DNA from: an uncultured Bacteroidales bacterium
GTDB taxonomy: Bacteria; Bacteroidota; Bacteroidia; Bacteroidales; Muribaculaceae
Direction of reading: 5' to 3'
DNA: 53,976 bases
Assembly: GCA_947573135.1 (NCBI GenBank)
Contig: CANPDU010000021.1
Location: forward strand, 1 to 53,976
Each line of letters opens with the position of its first letter. Position 1 is the first letter of the stretch. The notes below the pieces were generated by a model, which saw nothing but the letters and a program-made list of their open reading frames with translations, made no database searches and was not told the DNA's origin. A program made the position numbers and the translations under genes. Positions 34,000 through 43,163 of this stretch are shown in pieces.

Positions 34000-34048
34000 T
34001 TTTCAGTGATTTTGAATGGTTACGACAAAGATAGTCAAAGAAAGTGAA

Positions 34049-34756
34049 TTATCGTTTGTTTTTGAGTTTTTTTGCCTGCCGTCGGAGTAAGCGCCGGTCT
34101 CGGCGCGAAAGCTGCCGGCGGGGAAGCGGCTCAGGTTGCCCGGGCGAGGCGGATGGGGAAGACTGGTCGGACTGGTCGGACTGGTCGGACGAGTCGGACA
34201 GGTCGGAGGGATCAGAGAGGGGGATTACCGAGTCGGCGAGGTTGGCGAGGGCACGGTCGGCAGCTCTGGTAGAGTCATGGGCGAGGACAAGGAGCGAGAT
34301 TCCGTAGCGCACCTGCAGAGCGACAAGACGCTTCATAACATAGGCCGCCGAGGCATTTCGGCCAAACGAAAGAGCGGCGATACGCGAGACGGAATCTATG
34401 ATGAATATGCGCGCCGGTGTGGCGGCGATGGCTTCCTCGATGTCGGCGATCACTATATCGGCGAAGTCGGTTTTGTCTTCGGGATTGAGATAGCGCGGAG
34501 TGTGAACGTAGAGCCCGGTGTTGCCTGCGATCCGTGAGCGGAGCGCGGACGAGAGACGCTGAGTGGTGACGTAGAAAACCGTGCGACCGGAGGCTGTAAG
34601 GCTTAATGCAATGTCAACAGCTGTGGCTGATTTGTCGGTCTCGCGCGGAGAGTGAATCAAGGCTGTTGTGTTTTCTTCCCAGATGTTTGCAAAAAGGAAG
34701 TCGGTTGTGCCGGCATTGATGACGTAGTCGGCTGCTGTTTTGAATTTCATTTCCAT
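34049..34756 (-). CDS. RecA-like P-loop protein with degenerate Walker A and a DQS-repeat tail
   Basis: A 235-residue protein. The N-terminal 180 residues have a RecA-like alternating pattern with HSPRETDKSATAVDIALSL, where only K42-S43 of a Walker A remain (the flanking glycines are absent), and a Walker-B-like ARIFIIDS ending at D121. It may bind a nucleotide weakly or not at all. The tail begins with SDPSDLSDSSDQSDQSDQSS (about residues 181-200) and ends with a very basic stretch rich in Arg/Lys. The tail is encoded by tandem 9-bp units. No partner gene identifies its function. Confidence 0.65.
   Translation of the reverse strand: MEMKFKTAADYVINAGTTDFLFANIWEENTTALIHSPRETDKSATAVDIALSLTASGRTVFYVTTQRLSSALRSRIAGNTGLYVHTPRYLNPEDKTDFADIVIADIEEAIAATPARIFIIDSVSRIAALSFGRNASAAYVMKRLVALQVRYGISLLVLAHDSTRAADRALANLADSVIPLSDPSDLSDSSDQSDQSDQSSPSASPGQPEPLPRRQLSRRDRRLLRRQAKKLKNKR
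34161..34205. repeat. 9-bp tandem repeat in the coding tail
   Basis: Three exact GACTGGTCG units (34161-34187) are followed by GACGAGTCG and GACAGGTCG. On the minus strand these encode the Ser-Asp-Gln repeat. Such repeats can change copy number by slippage without shifting the frame. Confidence 0.9.
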
Positions 34757-34881
34757 AGTGATGTTGTGTGTATTGGTAAATAATATTGCAAAAGTATGAT
34801 ATTAATTTTAGTTGCGCAAATATTTGTTGAATTATTTATTGTTTACGGGCAATATTTTTTATGAACGCTGATGACTGTTGA

Positions 34882-34913
34882 TTTGGCGCACATGAAAAAT
34901 AATGGTAAATTTG
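34882..34913 (+). promoter_or_regulatory. Promoter of the GT2 gene
   Basis: TTTG at 34882-34885, 20 bases, TAAATTTG at 34906-34913; the ATG follows 19 bases later. Confidence 0.6.
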
Positions 34914-34932
34914 CGTTGAAAACAGACACCGA

Positions 34933-35640
34933 ATGGAAAAAGTGACAGTTATAACGGTTGCACGCAATGCGCGCAATGATCTCAGGCGGACGATGGAAAG
35001 CGTCGCCCGGCTGAGTTATCCCGATGTTGAGTACATAGTCGTTGACGGCGCTTCGACCGACGGCACTGTTGAGATGCTCGAAAAAAGTAAGGGTGTGCGG
35101 TGGACAAGCGAAGCGGACAGAGGTATATATGATGCAATGAACAAAGGTGTGACAAAAGCGACCGGCGAATGGGTCATATTTATGAACGCCGGCGACCGTT
35201 TTGCCTCGGACGATGTGATCGAGCGGGTATTCTCGCACCCCGAGACCGATGCTGCCGATGTCATCTACGGAGATGTGGTCAAGCGCGGAACGGTCTGCAG
35301 CGCGTCGCCGGAGCCTGTCGACGGACACCGAATGTTTTTCTGTCATCAAAGCTGCATAGCGAGGTGCAAATGTCTGATTGATACGCCATTCGATATCAGT
35401 CACCGGATGTCGGCCGATTTCAAGTGGGTCAAGATGATGATTAAGCAGGGCCGCAGGCTTGTCTATGTGCCGGTCGCTGTGTCGGAATTTGATACAGGGG
35501 GCGTTTCGAATACATCACGTTCGCGAGGACTGGCCGACAATATGAGGGTGATCCGTGAGCTTGAACCGCTGTCGCGTCAGCTGACGCTGCTTCCTCATCT
35601 TATCGTGCCCTATGTTATGTGTCGTCTAAGAGGCAAATGA
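34933..35640 (+). CDS. Glycosyltransferase family 2
   Basis: A 235-residue GT-A-fold glycosyltransferase. It shows MEKVTVITVARNARNDLRRT, the VDGASTDGTVEML nucleotide-sugar region, ADRGIYDAMNKGVTKATGEW and FMNAGDRFASDDV, like small family 2 enzymes in glycan loci. The donor and acceptor are unknown. It opens a group of surface-glycan genes (ManC, GT32, two GT4) and has its own promoter. Confidence 0.92.
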   Translation: MEKVTVITVARNARNDLRRTMESVARLSYPDVEYIVVDGASTDGTVEMLEKSKGVRWTSEADRGIYDAMNKGVTKATGEWVIFMNAGDRFASDDVIERVFSHPETDAADVIYGDVVKRGTVCSASPEPVDGHRMFFCHQSCIARCKCLIDTPFDISHRMSADFKWVKMMIKQGRRLVYVPVAVSEFDTGGVSNTSRSRGLADNMRVIRELEPLSRQLTLLPHLIVPYVMCRLRGK

Positions 35641-35651
35641 AGGATGATATT

Positions 35652-35684
35652 TTTGGATAGTATTGTCAAAAATTATTATCTTAG
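35652..35684 (+). promoter_or_regulatory. Putative manC promoter
   Basis: TTTG at 35652-35655, 21 bases, then TATCTTAG at 35677-35684 (one mismatch to TAnnTTTG). Confidence 0.45.
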
Positions 35685-35711
35685 CGATTGAATTAACTCC
35701 ACTACAAAAAT

Positions 35712-36794
35712 ATGGAAAACCGACATAGATATTGTGTGATAATGTGCGGCGGCATCGGCAGCCGATTTTGGCCTTACAGCCGCACGAGTCTACCAAAACA
35801 GTTTATCGATTTTTTAGGCACGGGCCGGTCGTTGCTGCAGATGAGCTATGACCGTGTGCTGCCTATAGTGCCTAAGGAAAATATAATAATTGTCACCAAC
35901 GAAGCCTATGCACCGCTGGTGAAGCAGCAGTTGCCCGATCTGTCGGACGACAGTATCCTGCTGGAGCCGGCTCGCCGCAATACAGCACCGTGCGTAGCAT
36001 GGGCGGCCTATCATATCAAAGCACGCGATCCGCAGGCATCGATGATAGTGACGCCGAGCGACCATCTGATCACCCGCGAGCGGGAATTCGAGTCGAGCAT
36101 AGTACGGGGCTTTGAATTTGTCGAGAAACATGACGCACTGCTTACGCTCGGAATAACGCCGGTACGACCGGAAACGGGCTACGGCTATATTCAGATCGGT
36201 AAAGAGATAGAGAAAGATATAAACAAGGTGAAAACGTTCACCGAAAAACCCGATCTCGAACTGGCAAAAGTATTTTTGGCGTCGGGCGAGTTTTTCTGGA
36301 ATTCGGGCATCTTTCTGTGGACGGTTGATGCGATAGTTAAGGCACTCCATGACTATGCGCCCGAAATAACGGCTAAATTTGATGAAGGAGCCGGAGAGTT
36401 CGGCACGGAGAGAGAACGCGAGTTTATCAACGTCCAGTTTCCGGCTTGCATGAGCATATCGATCGATTTTGCTGTGATGGAGAAGGCCCAGAATGTCTAT
36501 GTCGAGACCGTACGTTTCGGGTGGAATGATCTTGGAACATGGAGCGCACTCTATGACCAGTCGCCCAAGAACAAGGACGGTAATGTAACACAGAACTGCA
36601 ATGTGCTTGCTTACAATTCAACAGGCAATATCTTTGCGGTTCGTGGAGAGAAACTCGTTGTTGCCTATGGACTTGAGGATTATATTGTATCTGACGCCGG
36701 CGATGTGCTGCTGATATGCCCGAAGTCAGAGGAGCAGCGCATCAAGCAGATGGTCAATGACGCCAAGCTCAGTTTCGGCGACAAATATCTATAA
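35712..36794 (+). CDS. manC: Mannose-1-phosphate guanylyltransferase
   Basis: A 360-residue nucleotidyltransferase that makes GDP-mannose from GTP and mannose-1-phosphate. Signatures are MCGGIGSRFWPYSRTSLPKQ at residues 11-30, VTPSDHLI near 117, RPETGYGYIQIG near 155, FTEKPDLELAKVFL and FWNSGIFLWTVDAI. It is the short form without the C-terminal isomerase domain. GDP-mannose would feed the adjacent glycosyltransferases and fucose synthesis. The next gene starts 6 bases later. Confidence 0.96.
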   Translation: MENRHRYCVIMCGGIGSRFWPYSRTSLPKQFIDFLGTGRSLLQMSYDRVLPIVPKENIIIVTNEAYAPLVKQQLPDLSDDSILLEPARRNTAPCVAWAAYHIKARDPQASMIVTPSDHLITREREFESSIVRGFEFVEKHDALLTLGITPVRPETGYGYIQIGKEIEKDINKVKTFTEKPDLELAKVFLASGEFFWNSGIFLWTVDAIVKALHDYAPEITAKFDEGAGEFGTEREREFINVQFPACMSISIDFAVMEKAQNVYVETVRFGWNDLGTWSALYDQSPKNKDGNVTQNCNVLAYNSTGNIFAVRGEKLVVAYGLEDYIVSDAGDVLLICPKSEEQRIKQMVNDAKLSFGDKYL

Positions 36795-36800
36795 CGCAAG

Positions 36801-37520
36801 ATGACCCCTAAGAAAATACACCTCTGCTGGTTCAGTGACGATCCCTATCCGGTAGAGATCAAGGTTTGCCTGGAGTCGTGGCAGCGTGTGCTGCCCGACT
36901 ACGACGTGAAGATCTGGCGTATGGCTGACGCGCGGGCGATCGGCATCGACTATATCAACGAGGCTCTTGACGCACGTCGGTGGGCGTTTGCTTCGGACGT
37001 GGTGCGTTTTTATGCGGTGTATGCGGAGGGAGGAGTCTATATGGACAGCGATGTTTTCATCTATCGCCGCTTTGACGAGTTTATTCCCGACGATGGTTTT
37101 GTGACATTTAACGAACGCATCGAGGATGACTGGACAGTCTACGGTCTGCAGGCGGCCTTCTTTATCGGCTCGAAAGGCAACGCGTTCTGCCGTGAGATGC
37201 TCGACTACTATAAATCGCGCCACTATATCAATCCCGACGGCAGCCAGGACAACACGATCTCGCCTTACACTATGAAATCGATAGCCGAGCGTTGCGGCTA
37301 TGTTTGTGAGGATTCTGAACCCCAGCGTCTGGAACTGCTGACTGTCTATCCGACTCATTATCTCGCGCCCCGTAAGCGCTATAAAATCGACAGCGAGACA
37401 ATAGGTCAGCACAGGGTCTACGGTAGCTGGCGTAAACGTAAGTTTGGCCGCAAACTTGAAATCGCGGCCAAACATATCTATAATCTGACAAAATATTACG
37501 TTTTCGGAATCAGTTCTTAG
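36801..37520 (+). CDS. Glycosyltransferase family 32 (DXD sugar-binding)
   Basis: A 239-residue GT32-like enzyme. It begins TPKKIHLCWFSDDPYPVEIK and has WAFASDVVRFYAVYAEGGVY followed by MDSDVF, the DxD motif that binds the nucleotide sugar and metal, then GTR-like downstream sequence. It is 6 bases after manC and probably in the same transcript. Its end overlaps the convergent GT4 gene by 11 bases. Confidence 0.92.
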   Translation: MTPKKIHLCWFSDDPYPVEIKVCLESWQRVLPDYDVKIWRMADARAIGIDYINEALDARRWAFASDVVRFYAVYAEGGVYMDSDVFIYRRFDEFIPDDGFVTFNERIEDDWTVYGLQAAFFIGSKGNAFCREMLDYYKSRHYINPDGSQDNTISPYTMKSIAERCGYVCEDSEPQRLELLTVYPTHYLAPRKRYKIDSETIGQHRVYGSWRKRKFGRKLEIAAKHIYNLTKYYVFGISS

Positions 37521-38625
37521 CTTTTTTAGCTACTTTAGCTTCCTTAGATTTCAGGGCTTTGTCGTAAACATCCATGACCTGACGATAGAAATTGTCATAG
37601 GTGAAGCGGTTAAGGAATGTCTCCCGGGCCGCTTTTCCCATTTTAAAGCGCAAATCGGGATCGCCGGCAAGTCTGTTAATAGCGTTAGCGAGTGCGTCGG
37701 GATCGTCGGAAGGTACAAGAAATCCGTCAACGCCATCGGTGATGATTTCGGGTTGACCGCCTGTGTCGGATGTAACCAGCGGGACACCCGCAGCCATAAA
37801 CTCGAAGTTGACGAGGGCGCATGGCTCTTGCCATCGTGACGGTATGACGCCTATATCGGCGTGTGAGATATATTCGGCAATCCTGTCGGTAAAGCCGATC
37901 CAGCGAATGCGATCATTAACGCCCAGCCGTTCGGCAAGTGCGCGCAGGGAAGCGACATAATTATCTGATCCGCCTCCGCAGATAGTCAATGTGGCGCAGT
38001 GGATCATAGGCAACGCCTCTATTAGAGTATCTACGCCTTTTTCAGGAACGAGGCGCCCGAGGTATGTGATATTGACCGGTGAATTGTCCGGATTGTCTGT
38101 TCGGTCAGATTGTCGGGAAATGACTTTCGTGGAATTGAGAATAACCGAGACTTTGGCAGGATCAATTCCAGATGGCACAGAAAGGAGAGTATTTTTAGAT
38201 TTATGAGAGACGCAGATTACTTGGTCGAGCATCGCATACGGCTTATCGAATTTTTTGTCAGCGAAGGGGATATCGATAAGGTGATGGGTAATCACAAAAG
38301 CGGGTCTCTTGGTTTCAGGAAGAAGACCGATTGCCTTTGAAGCGAAAACAATGTCGGGTATTCTATGGACGTGAACGACAGTCTGCGAGCCGCAGTCACT
38401 CAGTATTCTGGCGAATTTACGAGGCGAAAAAAAATTCAAGTGGCCATGAAGGCGAAAAACATGAACATTGAATCCTTCATTTCGGAATATGTCGACTAAA
38501 ACCGGACGGTCGGCACAAATTATTTCGACTGAGTGTCCGTTGTCGCGTTGTTCTTTAGCGAGGTTCAGAACATAGACTTCACCGCCACCCCATGTCCTAT
38601 TAGACAGTATGTGGAAAATTTTCAT
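37510..38625 (-). CDS. Glycosyltransferase family 4 (GT-B)
   Basis: A 371-residue GT-B enzyme. The N-terminal domain begins KIFHILSNRTWGGGEVYVLN, and the C-terminal domain has NITYLGRLVPEKGVDTLIEA, ICGGGSDNY and the donor-site EX7E-like region EPCALVNFEFMAAGVPLVTS followed by DTGGQPEII. It ends with a basic Lys/Ala-rich tail. It is divergent from the next GT4, with a TAATTTTG box at 38651-38658 on the minus strand. Confidence 0.94.
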   Translation of the reverse strand: MKIFHILSNRTWGGGEVYVLNLAKEQRDNGHSVEIICADRPVLVDIFRNEGFNVHVFRLHGHLNFFSPRKFARILSDCGSQTVVHVHRIPDIVFASKAIGLLPETKRPAFVITHHLIDIPFADKKFDKPYAMLDQVICVSHKSKNTLLSVPSGIDPAKVSVILNSTKVISRQSDRTDNPDNSPVNITYLGRLVPEKGVDTLIEALPMIHCATLTICGGGSDNYVASLRALAERLGVNDRIRWIGFTDRIAEYISHADIGVIPSRWQEPCALVNFEFMAAGVPLVTSDTGGQPEIITDGVDGFLVPSDDPDALANAINRLAGDPDLRFKMGKAARETFLNRFTYDNFYRQVMDVYDKALKSKEAKVAKKAKN

Positions 38626-38705
38626 GAGGGATATTATGCTTATATGGCTGCAAAATTATGTATAATTTTTTTGCAAGGCAAGTTCCGATGCGCAAAGATT
38701 ATAGC

Positions 38706-38713
38706 TAACTTTG
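38706..38713 (+). promoter_or_regulatory. -7 box of the rightward GT4 gene
   Basis: TAACTTTG followed by CAAAAG lies 20 bases before ATG 38734 and shows that the longer frame from 38533, which overlaps the divergent GT4 gene, is not the real start. Confidence 0.5.
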
Positions 38714-38733
38714 CAAAAGTTTTAAATTATGAC

Positions 38734-39783
38734 ATGATAATCTTTGATTGCGAAAGACTAAAGCATCCCAACACAGGACTTTATCATTATACCTTGCATC
38801 TTGCCAACGCTCTTGCAAAGCAGGCGAAAGCGCTGGTCGACAATGAACTGCGTTTTTATGTCAGGTCAAAAGACAAAACGTTGCTTGATAGGTCGGTAAG
38901 GACAAAAACAGTCGGAAGTTTTGACAGAGGAATATTGTTTGACCGTCGTGCGGATCTGTGGCATATTTCGAGTCAGCTGTCGCATTATCAGCCTCTCAAC
39001 GGCAAGAAGATACTTACGGTTCACGACTTGAATTTTCTTTATGAAGAACTGTCAAATAGAGAGAAACGTAAGTGTCTGGGCTTTTTAAAGAAAAATCTGA
39101 GACGCTGTACGGCTATAGTGGCCATATCCGAATATACTAAGAGAGACCTGGAAGAACATGTCGACGTCGGCGATGTTCCAATTGAGGTTATATATAACGG
39201 TTGCAACCGATATGGCGGAGAAGTGACGGAGCCGTCCGAGAAGCCTCAAGGGAAATTTATCTTCGCGGTTGGCACAGTATTGGCGAAGAAAAATTTTCAT
39301 GTTTTGCCGGCTATATTGGCCGGTAACGAATATGAATTAGTGATTTCGGGTTTGATCGATAATGAAGAATACCGGAGAAAAATAATAGAAGAGGCAATAC
39401 GTCATGGAGTTGCCGACCGAGTGAGAATAACCGGTCCAATTGGCGAAAGTGAAAAACACTGGTATCTGAAAAATTGTGACGCTTTTGTTCATCCGTCAAT
39501 TGCCGAGGGTTTCGGACTCCCCGTTATAGAAGCGATGCAATATGGTAAGCCGGTTTTTATTTCCGATCATACGTCTCTGCCTGAGATTGGAGGAGAATAT
39601 GCATACTATTTCAATCATGAATTTGATGCGGACGGTATGCGTGACGAGTTTATGAAGGGCATGGCGGATTTTGCAAATGGCGGAAAGCGTCCTGAGGATA
39701 TTATCAGGCGTGCAGAAAGTTTTTCGTGGGACGAAGCAGCGCGCAAGCACATTGACCTGTATAATCAGGTTTTAGCCGGATAA
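38734..39783 (+). CDS. Glycosyltransferase family 4 (GT-B)
   Basis: A 349-residue GT-B glycosyltransferase: MIIFDCERLKHPNTGLYHYT at the start, HDLNFLYEELSNREK and VAISEYTKRDLEEH in the acceptor half, and FVHPSIAEGFGLPVIEAMQY in the donor half. It resembles WbaZ/mannosyltransferase-like family 4 proteins in polysaccharide loci. AT content is higher than in neighbouring genes, suggesting more recent acquisition. It ends one base before the convergent AlkD-like gene. Confidence 0.93.
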   Translation: MIIFDCERLKHPNTGLYHYTLHLANALAKQAKALVDNELRFYVRSKDKTLLDRSVRTKTVGSFDRGILFDRRADLWHISSQLSHYQPLNGKKILTVHDLNFLYEELSNREKRKCLGFLKKNLRRCTAIVAISEYTKRDLEEHVDVGDVPIEVIYNGCNRYGGEVTEPSEKPQGKFIFAVGTVLAKKNFHVLPAILAGNEYELVISGLIDNEEYRRKIIEEAIRHGVADRVRITGPIGESEKHWYLKNCDAFVHPSIAEGFGLPVIEAMQYGKPVFISDHTSLPEIGGEYAYYFNHEFDADGMRDEFMKGMADFANGGKRPEDIIRRAESFSWDEAARKHIDLYNQVLAG

Positions 39784-39784
39784 A

Positions 39785-40501
39785 TCAGACGTTTGACTTG
39801 CGTTTTCCGCGCCATTTTACCCGCTCGTCGGGATTGAATTTTTCAGTGGCGTAGCTTAGAGTTGTCGCTGAGATTGTCGCGATATGTCGTTCGAGAAAGG
39901 ATTCGAGCCGCGAGCGGTCTTTTTTGCCGCATTCGCGCAACACCCATCCAACGGCTTTCTGCATCAATGCTTCGCTATCGGCAATGTGTCGGCCGCACAT
40001 GTCGAATGCTTCGTCGAGGCGTCCATAACGCACAGGCATCAGAGTAGAGACAACAGCAATGCGGCGGTGCCAGAGGAGAGGTGATGAGGATAGGGCGTCT
40101 ATGTCGTCGCGCGAGCGCCCGGCACAGAGTTCGGCTCCGATAATATAAGGAGCCGACAGGTCGACGAGATCACAGTTGTTGGCGCGGTGGGCAACGGCGA
40201 TATACTGCCGGGCAATTGTCCGGCGTGCGGAGTCGTCTTTAGCTCGCCGATATTTTTCGACCATGGCGAGGAGAGCGCCGAGCCGAAATTCGTGGACCGG
40301 ACTGTCGAGCATTTCGCAGATTACTTCTGCCGGTGTGTCGAAGTATCGGCGGCTGATCGCGCGATTGTCGGGAACGCTTATTCCGATGAAGACATCGCCT
40401 TCACCATATTGGCCTTTGCCGTTTTTGAAAAAACGGTTGAAGCATTCGATTTTTTCCGGGTGTGACTTCGAGCGGAGCTCGGTCTGCCATTTCTGTAACA
40501 T
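39785..40501 (-). CDS. AlkD-like DNA alkylation repair protein
   Basis: A 238-residue HEAT-like helical-repeat protein of the AlkD/AlkC glycosylase family. Family-like segments are ECFNRFFKNGKGQYGEGDVF, GISVPDNRAISRRYFD, VHEFRLGALLAMVEKYR, NCDLVDLSAPYIIG and LLWHRRIAVVSTL, with a KAVGWVLRECGKKD helix near the end. Members excise positively charged alkylated bases such as 7-methylguanine. It stands alone in its transcription unit. Confidence 0.92.
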   Translation of the reverse strand: MLQKWQTELRSKSHPEKIECFNRFFKNGKGQYGEGDVFIGISVPDNRAISRRYFDTPAEVICEMLDSPVHEFRLGALLAMVEKYRRAKDDSARRTIARQYIAVAHRANNCDLVDLSAPYIIGAELCAGRSRDDIDALSSSPLLWHRRIAVVSTLMPVRYGRLDEAFDMCGRHIADSEALMQKAVGWVLRECGKKDRSRLESFLERHIATISATTLSYATEKFNPDERVKWRGKRKSNV

Positions 40502-40742
40502 TTCGGTAGTGGGGTAGGGTAGTGGTTGGTTGATGCCGTAAAGTTACCTATTTTTCCGCTTTATTTTTGCGGTCAGACGGTCGAATGATTGGAAATATTG
40601 AAATCTCAAGAGCTTTAAAACGCTGTAATATGCTTGTTAATAATGTTATAGCTTTGTTTTGATGATCGGCATATTTCAGGCAGATATTTTTTTGCCTGAC
40701 ATCGTAATGAAATATCGGGTTTCAGTAATGGAAATTAATTAT

Positions 40743-40750
40743 TATATTTG
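40743..40750 (+). promoter_or_regulatory. -7 box for ybeY
   Basis: TATATTTG lies 20 bases before ATG 40771, which supports that start over the GTG at 40765. Confidence 0.5.
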
Positions 40751-40770
40751 TAGGTTAATTTCAAGTGGAG

Positions 40771-41193
40771 ATGAAAGATAATTTTCAATGGATAAACGAG
40801 GGCGCAGGGATGCCCGAAATTGACTTTGCAAAAGTTGAAGATTGGATCCGTCGCGTGGCAGATGCACACGGTCGGATATGCGGTCCGTTGACATATATCT
40901 TTTGTGACGATAATAAAATGCTTGAAGTGAACCGTCAATTTCTTTCTCACGATTATTTTACCGACATCATTACCTTTGATTATTCGCGAGGCAAGCTTAT
41001 CTCCGGCGATATGTTCATATCGCTTGACACGGTAAGGAGCAACGCCGAGCTTGTGAAGACAAGCTACGACGAAGAATTGCGCAGGGTGATTGTTCATGGT
41101 GTGCTGCACCTTTGTGGTATAAACGACAAAGGCCCGGGTGAGCGTGAAATAATGGAAGCCGAAGAAAACAAGGCGTTAGAAATGCTTGCATAA
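40771..41193 (+). CDS. ybeY: Endoribonuclease YbeY
   Basis: A 140-residue metal-dependent RNase involved in rRNA maturation and ribosome quality control. The signature HGVLHLCGINDKG has the first two histidine ligands, but the usual third histidine is replaced by aspartate, a variant that seems common in Bacteroidetes. NRQFLSHDYFTDIITFDYSR is the other family motif. GTG 40765 would add two residues. It is followed 27 bases later by mnmG. Confidence 0.93.
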   Translation: MKDNFQWINEGAGMPEIDFAKVEDWIRRVADAHGRICGPLTYIFCDDNKMLEVNRQFLSHDYFTDIITFDYSRGKLISGDMFISLDTVRSNAELVKTSYDEELRRVIVHGVLHLCGINDKGPGEREIMEAEENKALEMLA

Positions 41194-41220
41194 CAGAAAT
41201 ATAACGGATTATTCAGTGAT

Positions 41221-43098
41221 ATGCAATTTGAATATGATGTAATAGTTGTGGGTGCCGGACATGCCGGCTGTGAGGCTGCCGCTGCGTCGGCGAGACTCGG
41301 AGCGTCGACTCTGCTTATCACCATGGATATTGACAAGATTGCGCAAATGAGCTGTAATCCTGCTGTTGGTGGGATAGCTAAGGGGCAGATAGTCAGAGAG
41401 ATAGATGCTCTTGGCGGCTGGATGGGCATAGTTACAGACCGCACGTCTATACAGTTCAGGATGCTTAACCGGTCGAAGGGACCGGCGATGTGGAGTCCGC
41501 GAGCTCAGTGTGACAGAAATAGATTTTCGGCCGAGTGGCGCCATATACTTGAGTATATGGACGGTCTGTCGATGTGGCAGAGTTCGGTCGAGCGGCTGAT
41601 AGTCGAGGATGGCAAAGTCATCGGTGTCGCAACGACCGACGGCGCCGTTTTTCATGCAAAATGCGTTGTATTGACCAACGGAACTTTCCTCAACGGGCTG
41701 ATGCATATCGGGCGTGTTCAGATGGCCGGTGGCCGCATCTCGGAGCCTGCATCCTACGGACTTACAGAGCAGTTGAAAGATCTCGGTTTTATAGCAGGAC
41801 GAATGAAAACCGGAACGCCCGTGCGCATAGACGGACGGACTGTGAAATGGGAACAGACTGTACCACAGCAGGGAGATCATGATTATCATAAATTCTCCTA
41901 TCTCCCGGACGTGAAACGCGAGTTGAAACAGCGCGACTGTTATATAGTCTATACAAGCGAACGGACTCACGACGTGCTGCGTCGCGGACTACCTGACTCA
42001 CCGCTTTATAATGGACAGATCAAAAGCATAGGCCCCCGATATTGCCCTTCGATAGAGACAAAGATTGTAACTTTTGCAGACAAAACAGAGCATCAGTTAT
42101 TTCTTGAGCCGGAAGGTGAAACTACGGCTGAATTCTATCTAAACGGCTTTTCGTCATCGCTGCCGATGAATATTCAGATCGAGGCGCTGGAGACAATTCC
42201 CGCGCTTGACGAGGTGAAGATATATCGCCCGGGATACGCTATTGAATATGATTTTTTCGATCCGCGTCAGTTGCGACACACACTTGAGACCAAGATTGTC
42301 GATGGCCTTTATTTTGCCGGTCAAATCAATGGTACGACAGGATATGAAGAGGCTGCGGGACAAGGGTTGGTTGCAGGAGCGAATGCCGCACTTAAATCAC
42401 TCGGTCGAGACGAGTTTACTCTTGCCCGCGATGAGGCATATATCGGCGTGCTTATCGATGATCTTGTGACAAAAGGCGTGGATGAGCCCTACAGAATGTT
42501 CACCTCGCGTGCCGAATACCGGATATTGTTACGTCAGGATGACGCGGATGTCAGGCTTACGCCGAAGGGCTATCAGCTCGGTCTCGTCCCACAGAAACGC
42601 TATGATCTGCTGAAAACAAAGCTTGAGTGGCGTGACAGACTTATAGCTTTTTGCAATGAGTTTTCGGTGAAGGCTTCGATAATCAACCCACGGCTTGAGG
42701 CTCTTGAGCTGGCGCCGCTCAAGCAAGGTGTCAAGTTAAAAGATTTGCTTCTGCGTCCGCAGTTGAATTTCGATGTGCTGTGCGAAATAATCTCAGCTCT
42801 AGACTCACTTGTAAAGGAAATTCCGGAAAAACTGAGAGACGAGACTGTCGAGGCTGCCGAGATATTGATCAAGTATGACGGATATATTGCGCGCGAGCGA
42901 TTGATTGCAGACAAGTTGAGCCGTCTTGATACTGTAAGAATTCCGGGGTCATTTGATTATTCATCTATAAAGTCCCTCTCAACAGAGGCGCGCCAGAAAC
43001 TGACGAAACAAAAACCTGAGACAATAGGAGAAGCTTCGCGAATACCGGGGATATCTCCCAGCGATGTCAATATTTTGTTGCTATTGATGAACAGATGA
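41221..43098 (+). CDS. mnmG: tRNA 5-carboxymethylaminomethyl uridine synthase, MnmG (GidA)
   Basis: A 625-residue FAD protein that, with MnmE, modifies U34 in several tRNAs. The FAD-binding start [40 protein letters not shown], and [20 protein letters not shown] are plain. The C-terminal helical domain ([39 protein letters not shown]) is complete. mnmG is often close to oriC and to the parS cluster in bacteria, and here a parS-like palindrome lies 2 bases after its stop. Confidence 0.98.
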   Translation: MQFEYDVIVVGAGHAGCEAAAASARLGASTLLITMDIDKIAQMSCNPAVGGIAKGQIVREIDALGGWMGIVTDRTSIQFRMLNRSKGPAMWSPRAQCDRNRFSAEWRHILEYMDGLSMWQSSVERLIVEDGKVIGVATTDGAVFHAKCVVLTNGTFLNGLMHIGRVQMAGGRISEPASYGLTEQLKDLGFIAGRMKTGTPVRIDGRTVKWEQTVPQQGDHDYHKFSYLPDVKRELKQRDCYIVYTSERTHDVLRRGLPDSPLYNGQIKSIGPRYCPSIETKIVTFADKTEHQLFLEPEGETTAEFYLNGFSSSLPMNIQIEALETIPALDEVKIYRPGYAIEYDFFDPRQLRHTLETKIVDGLYFAGQINGTTGYEEAAGQGLVAGANAALKSLGRDEFTLARDEAYIGVLIDDLVTKGVDEPYRMFTSRAEYRILLRQDDADVRLTPKGYQLGLVPQKRYDLLKTKLEWRDRLIAFCNEFSVKASIINPRLEALELAPLKQGVKLKDLLLRPQLNFDVLCEIISALDSLVKEIPEKLRDETVEAAEILIKYDGYIARERLIADKLSRLDTVRIPGSFDYSSIKSLSTEARQKLTKQKPETIGEASRIPGISPSDVNILLLLMNR

Positions 43099-43100
43099 TC

Positions 43101-43116
43101 TGTTCCACGTGGAACA
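43101..43116. promoter_or_regulatory. parS-like ParB-binding palindrome
   Basis: TGTTCCACGTGGAACA is a perfect 16-bp palindrome. It differs from the common parS sequence TGTTTCACGTGAAACA at two symmetric positions and agrees with variants known for other genera. It is intergenic between mnmG and apt. No other flanked CACGTG of this type was noticed in the window; parA and parB are not in it. Confidence 0.75.
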
Positions 43117-43163
43117 ATTGGGCTGCAAAAAACGTAAAATCAATTAATTATAAAAATAGTCAT

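Noticed and set aside
34161-34205. CRISPR-like repeats
   Set aside because: Units are 9 bases, contiguous and without spacers; they encode a Ser-Asp-Gln tail.
34044-34537. Plus-strand frames opposite the P-loop gene
   Set aside because: Low-complexity shadows of the 9-bp repeat and of the real minus-strand gene.
38533-38733. 67-residue N-terminal extension of the rightward GT4
   Set aside because: It overlaps the divergent GT4 gene and runs through the promoter; GT homology begins at 38734.
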